DNA from: Phaffia rhodozyma
Taxonomy: Eukaryota; Basidiomycota; Tremellomycetes; Cystofilobasidiales; Mrakiaceae
Length of the DNA: 64,000 nucleotides
Direction of reading: 5' to 3'
Assembly: GCA_014706385.1 (NCBI GenBank)
Contig: JACGZH010000005.1
Coordinates: 1,488,001-1,552,000 of the forward strand
Shown here: positions 62,201-64,000 of the stretch, piece by piece
How the letters are laid out: each line of letters starts with the position of its first letter
Numbering within the stretch: the first letter of the stretch is position 1
Notes under the pieces: model-generated
What the model was told of the DNA's origin: nothing
Databases searched by the model: none
What the model saw: only the letters and a program-made list of their open reading frames with translations
Translations under genes and position numbers: made by a program

Positions 62201-62334
62201 ATGCCAAGACCGAGAACAACCAGACGATTGAAGACAAGGAAAGAGATCTTGATGAGCAATGGAAATTCCACCGAAAGGACTCTTCGGACTCACTTATCGC
62301 TCAAGGACTCCATCTTGTCTATAAACTTCGGCAT
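56277..62334 (-). CDS. PLD1: phospholipase D1 (two-HKD, PC-hydrolysing type)
   Basis: Hydrolyses phosphatidylcholine to phosphatidic acid in membrane traffic and signalling. The start at 62334 gives MPKFIDKMESLSDK. It has RFNSFAPETSG, HVDG-HDFFWAVSIM, ILDWWLTPELYLRRPPA, HKD motif 1 (SHHEKMTIVDSTRATIGGLD), GQDYNNARVLDFQAVD, MPWHDTSMTIMGPAV, QVVRSAGDWSHGVL, ANHFIYIENQFFITETSAG, HKD motif 2 (CYIHSKIMIVDDRRVICGSA) and NLNDRSMCGDRDSEIALVVE. It ends MPIEEVKQRLSEVKGHLVEM and SHFSYG. No PX domain is seen upstream, though a PH-like N-terminus could be missed. Over 25 exons, including 11, 2 and 19 nt in succession (61460-61450, 61368-61367, 61278-61260). Confidence 0.9.
57432..57452 (-). other. PLD1: 21-nt internal exon of PLD1
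   Basis: CGCTAG|ACTTGAACGATCGATCGATGT|GTAAGT supplies NLNDRSMC, completing the second HKD region GSANLNDRSMCGDRDSEIA. Confidence 0.7.
60377..60391 (-). other. PLD1: 15-nt internal exon of PLD1
   Basis: AAACAG|AGGATTACAACAACG|GTCTGT joins FPG-QDYNN-ARVLDFQ. Confidence 0.7.
61367..61368 (-). other. PLD1: inferred 2-nt exon of PLD1
   Basis: The upstream exon ATCTTAGATTG (61450-61460) leaves phase TG. The downstream exon GGTTGACGCCTGAGCTTTA (61260-61278) needs one base before GG. AACATAG|GT|GTATGC lies between, giving introns of 81 nt (61369-61449) and 88 nt (61279-61366). TG+GT+GG TTG ACG reads W-W-L-T, the conserved PLD motif DWWLTPELYLRRPP. Confidence 0.65.
61450..61460 (-). other. PLD1: 11-nt internal exon of PLD1
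   Basis: CAAACAG|ATCTTAGATTG|GTGAGT encodes ILDW at the start of the conserved ILDWWLTPEL motif. Confidence 0.7.
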
Positions 62335-62677
62335 CTTGCTGACTGATAACTGACTGATCCCACGGAACGAGCTACTCCAAGGAAAGGGAAATGAGATTGA
62401 GCGAAGCGTTGAAAGTTAAATCGGCTTGATACTGACTCTCGGCTAAGAGCACACGCGCAGTATGGGCTTAGACTGGCTAGTCACAAAAGCTATTTTCAGG
62501 CACGAAAGATTACATCATCTGTTTTGTAGATGCATTACATAATTCAGCGCCACGTGAGAAAAGTCTCGGTTAGGGTTAAGCGTTGATTAGATCCTACCGC
62601 TTGATACGTCCGATTTGGTTGTTCTCAGATCGATCTAATCGCTTGCTCGCCCAAATTATCCAGCAAGCTTACTTCTA
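62335..62677. promoter_or_regulatory. bidirectional promoter, PLD1 / CofD-like gene
   Basis: 343 bp with an E-box CACGTG (62551-62556) and a telomere-repeat-like GGTTAGGGTTAAG (62568-62580). Confidence 0.5.
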
Positions 62678-64000
62678 ATGAGTCCAGCAGATTTAACAAT
62701 TCTATGCACAGATCAAGAGCCATACCCTTCCCTCCGTCGGGTGTCCTCCTCTGTGTTCGATACACCGGTTACATCTCACCCTATCGAGGGATCTGCCTTT
62801 CAACCTGCTGAAACATCTAGTCGGACGAACACGCCTGATCATTCTTCAACTGGATCTACTGATCGGAAACATCTCTCACCAGGTTCGTTTAGTTTGAGGC
62901 TCCTTCTCGTTTCCCCTGGTGTAAGACTAATCGAGAAATTTATCGTCTGCTACTATGTTCGCCTAGATTTAACCGATGTCTCTATCTGTTGCATCTCCGG
63001 AGGAACAGGTGGAAACGCAATATGCTCAGCTTTCGGTAGAAGAACTACGTTCATTCTTCCGATCAGTGACGATGGCGGATCCTCCTCTGAGATCCTCAGA
63101 TGCTTGGGTATGCTTCTCTCTAGGGTTGATCCTTATTCCGTGAATCGTCGAGCTGACTGCCAATCCTCTTCATCACGTTTTACAGGGGGTCCATCCATTG
63201 GAGACATCCGATCTAGGTTGATCCGTTTAGCTCCAGCATATGCCTCTTCAAGCTCACTCGGGGCGATTATCCGTCTACTCAGCTACCGACTACCTGCCGA
63301 AGCTAGCGAGCAGGAAGTAAAGTCCTTATGGAGAGAGATTGTAGAAGGCACATCCGAGCTCTGGGACGGGGTGGCCGAAGATCGCAAGGAGATTTTACAT
63401 CGTGAGAATTCATCTCCTCTGCACTATATGCCACGTCATCATTTGAGAGCACTAGCCGACCGACGTCCGGCTTGACACCCTTAGGATTTTTCGTACACTT
63501 CGAGTCTGAAAGTATGTTGAGTTCAGTATCGCTCGTGGGCTCTAAGAAAAATCATACTTCGCGGAAGCTTATCATTTTCTCACAGTCTTGCAGAGAGCAC
63601 ACAAGGGGTTCTCTTTCAGGTATGTTCTCGTTCTTTTCGTCCTGATGCCTCTTAGCAGAATACATATTAAGGGTCAACAGAGCTCGTTCTTATTGAATGA
63701 AAAAGAAACTGCTCGCTAGGAAACGTTTTTTTGTCGTCGGCCCAACGGTTTTTTCTTTCCCTTCCTGCAGCCATCTTTCTCTTTGCCTCGATCACCGAGA
63801 TTCAAAGTCAATGCAGCGTCATTCCTGCAATTCTTACAAACCACACTGCTACGATTGCGGCCGAACTAGTAAGCTTCATCCTGCACTGTTTTATTCTTCC
63901 GAGGCCGACGACCAACTCCGAACCTCTTGTCATCTTCCTTGTTCTGCGCTCTTCAAAGGAAAATGGAGAGACTATTGTGGGCCAGTGTAATATATCTCAC
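62678..64000 (+). CDS. CofD/UPF0052 (YvcK-like) family protein, partial
   Basis: Fungal relative of the CofD phospholactate transferase and bacterial YvcK; its role in fungi is not established. A Ser/Thr-rich N-terminus (SSRTNTPDHSSTGSTDRK) precedes the nucleotide-binding block CCISGGTGGNAICSAF, then FILPISDDGGSSSEILRCLG, GGPSIGDIRSRLIRLAP and LLSYRLPAEASEQEVKSLW. After an uncertain stretch (63420-63780) come SITEIQSQCSVIPAILTNHT, TATIAAELV and NGETIVGQCNISH at the window edge. Introns interrupt near 62882-62967, 63109-63184 and twice beyond 63400. The 3' part lies outside the window. Confidence 0.8.

Overview
The window is nuclear DNA from a basidiomycete fungus. Nearly every gene is split by many 70-130 nt GT-AG introns, the proteins are fungal orthologues, and the gene set (calcineurin A, URA5, an SREBP-type bHLH factor with membrane segments, Bir1, a CofD-like protein) fits Tremellomycetes. 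A Cystofilobasidiales/Xanthophyllomyces-like yeast is a guess from the extreme intron density. I saw no transposon, tRNA, rRNA or CRISPR array.

Layout. 0-14 kb: LAS1 (+), UDP-GlcNAc-type transporter (-), a Laa2/aftiphilin-like trafficking protein (+), mitochondrial tRNA-modification GTPase MSS1 (-), steryl ester lipase (+), HNT1 (-). 14-37 kb: RPT6 (+), tRNA m5C methyltransferase NCL1/TRM4 (+), MSH2 (-), GH1 beta-glucosidase (+), calcineurin A CNA1 (+), BIR1 (+). 37-55 kb: a DUF4048-like coiled-coil protein (-), URA5 (+), an SREBP-like bHLH factor (-), a large Ser-rich protein of unknown function (+), a DUF92/TMEM19-family membrane protein (-), aldehyde dehydrogenase (-). 56-64 kb: phospholipase D1 (-) and a CofD/UPF0052-family protein (+) that runs off the right edge. 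The genes are housekeeping functions and do not form one pathway. The middle block (37-55 kb) looks GC-richer, has long exons and carries most of the simple repeats. The flanks are intron-dense.

The most striking feature is exon size. Joining exons by protein conservation and GT-AG rules forces extremely small internal exons: 1 nt in CNA1 (32627), 2 nt in PLD1 (61367-61368), 5 nt in the GH1 gene, an 8-nt terminal coding exon in MSS1 that supplies the last residues of the FCIGK tail, and 11-21 nt exons in HNT1, CNA1, PLD1, NCL1 and the TMEM19-family gene. In each case the tiny exon restores the frame and a conserved residue. Three introns appear to use GC donors. Other signals are two MluI cell-cycle boxes upstream of MSH2, a 14-bp perfect palindrome with a TTACGTAA core in the URA5 divergent promoter, and a repeat-laden, uORF-bearing leader upstream of the SREBP-like gene.

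Gene ends and exon joins were deduced by eye. Starts and stops are firmer than internal splice sites.
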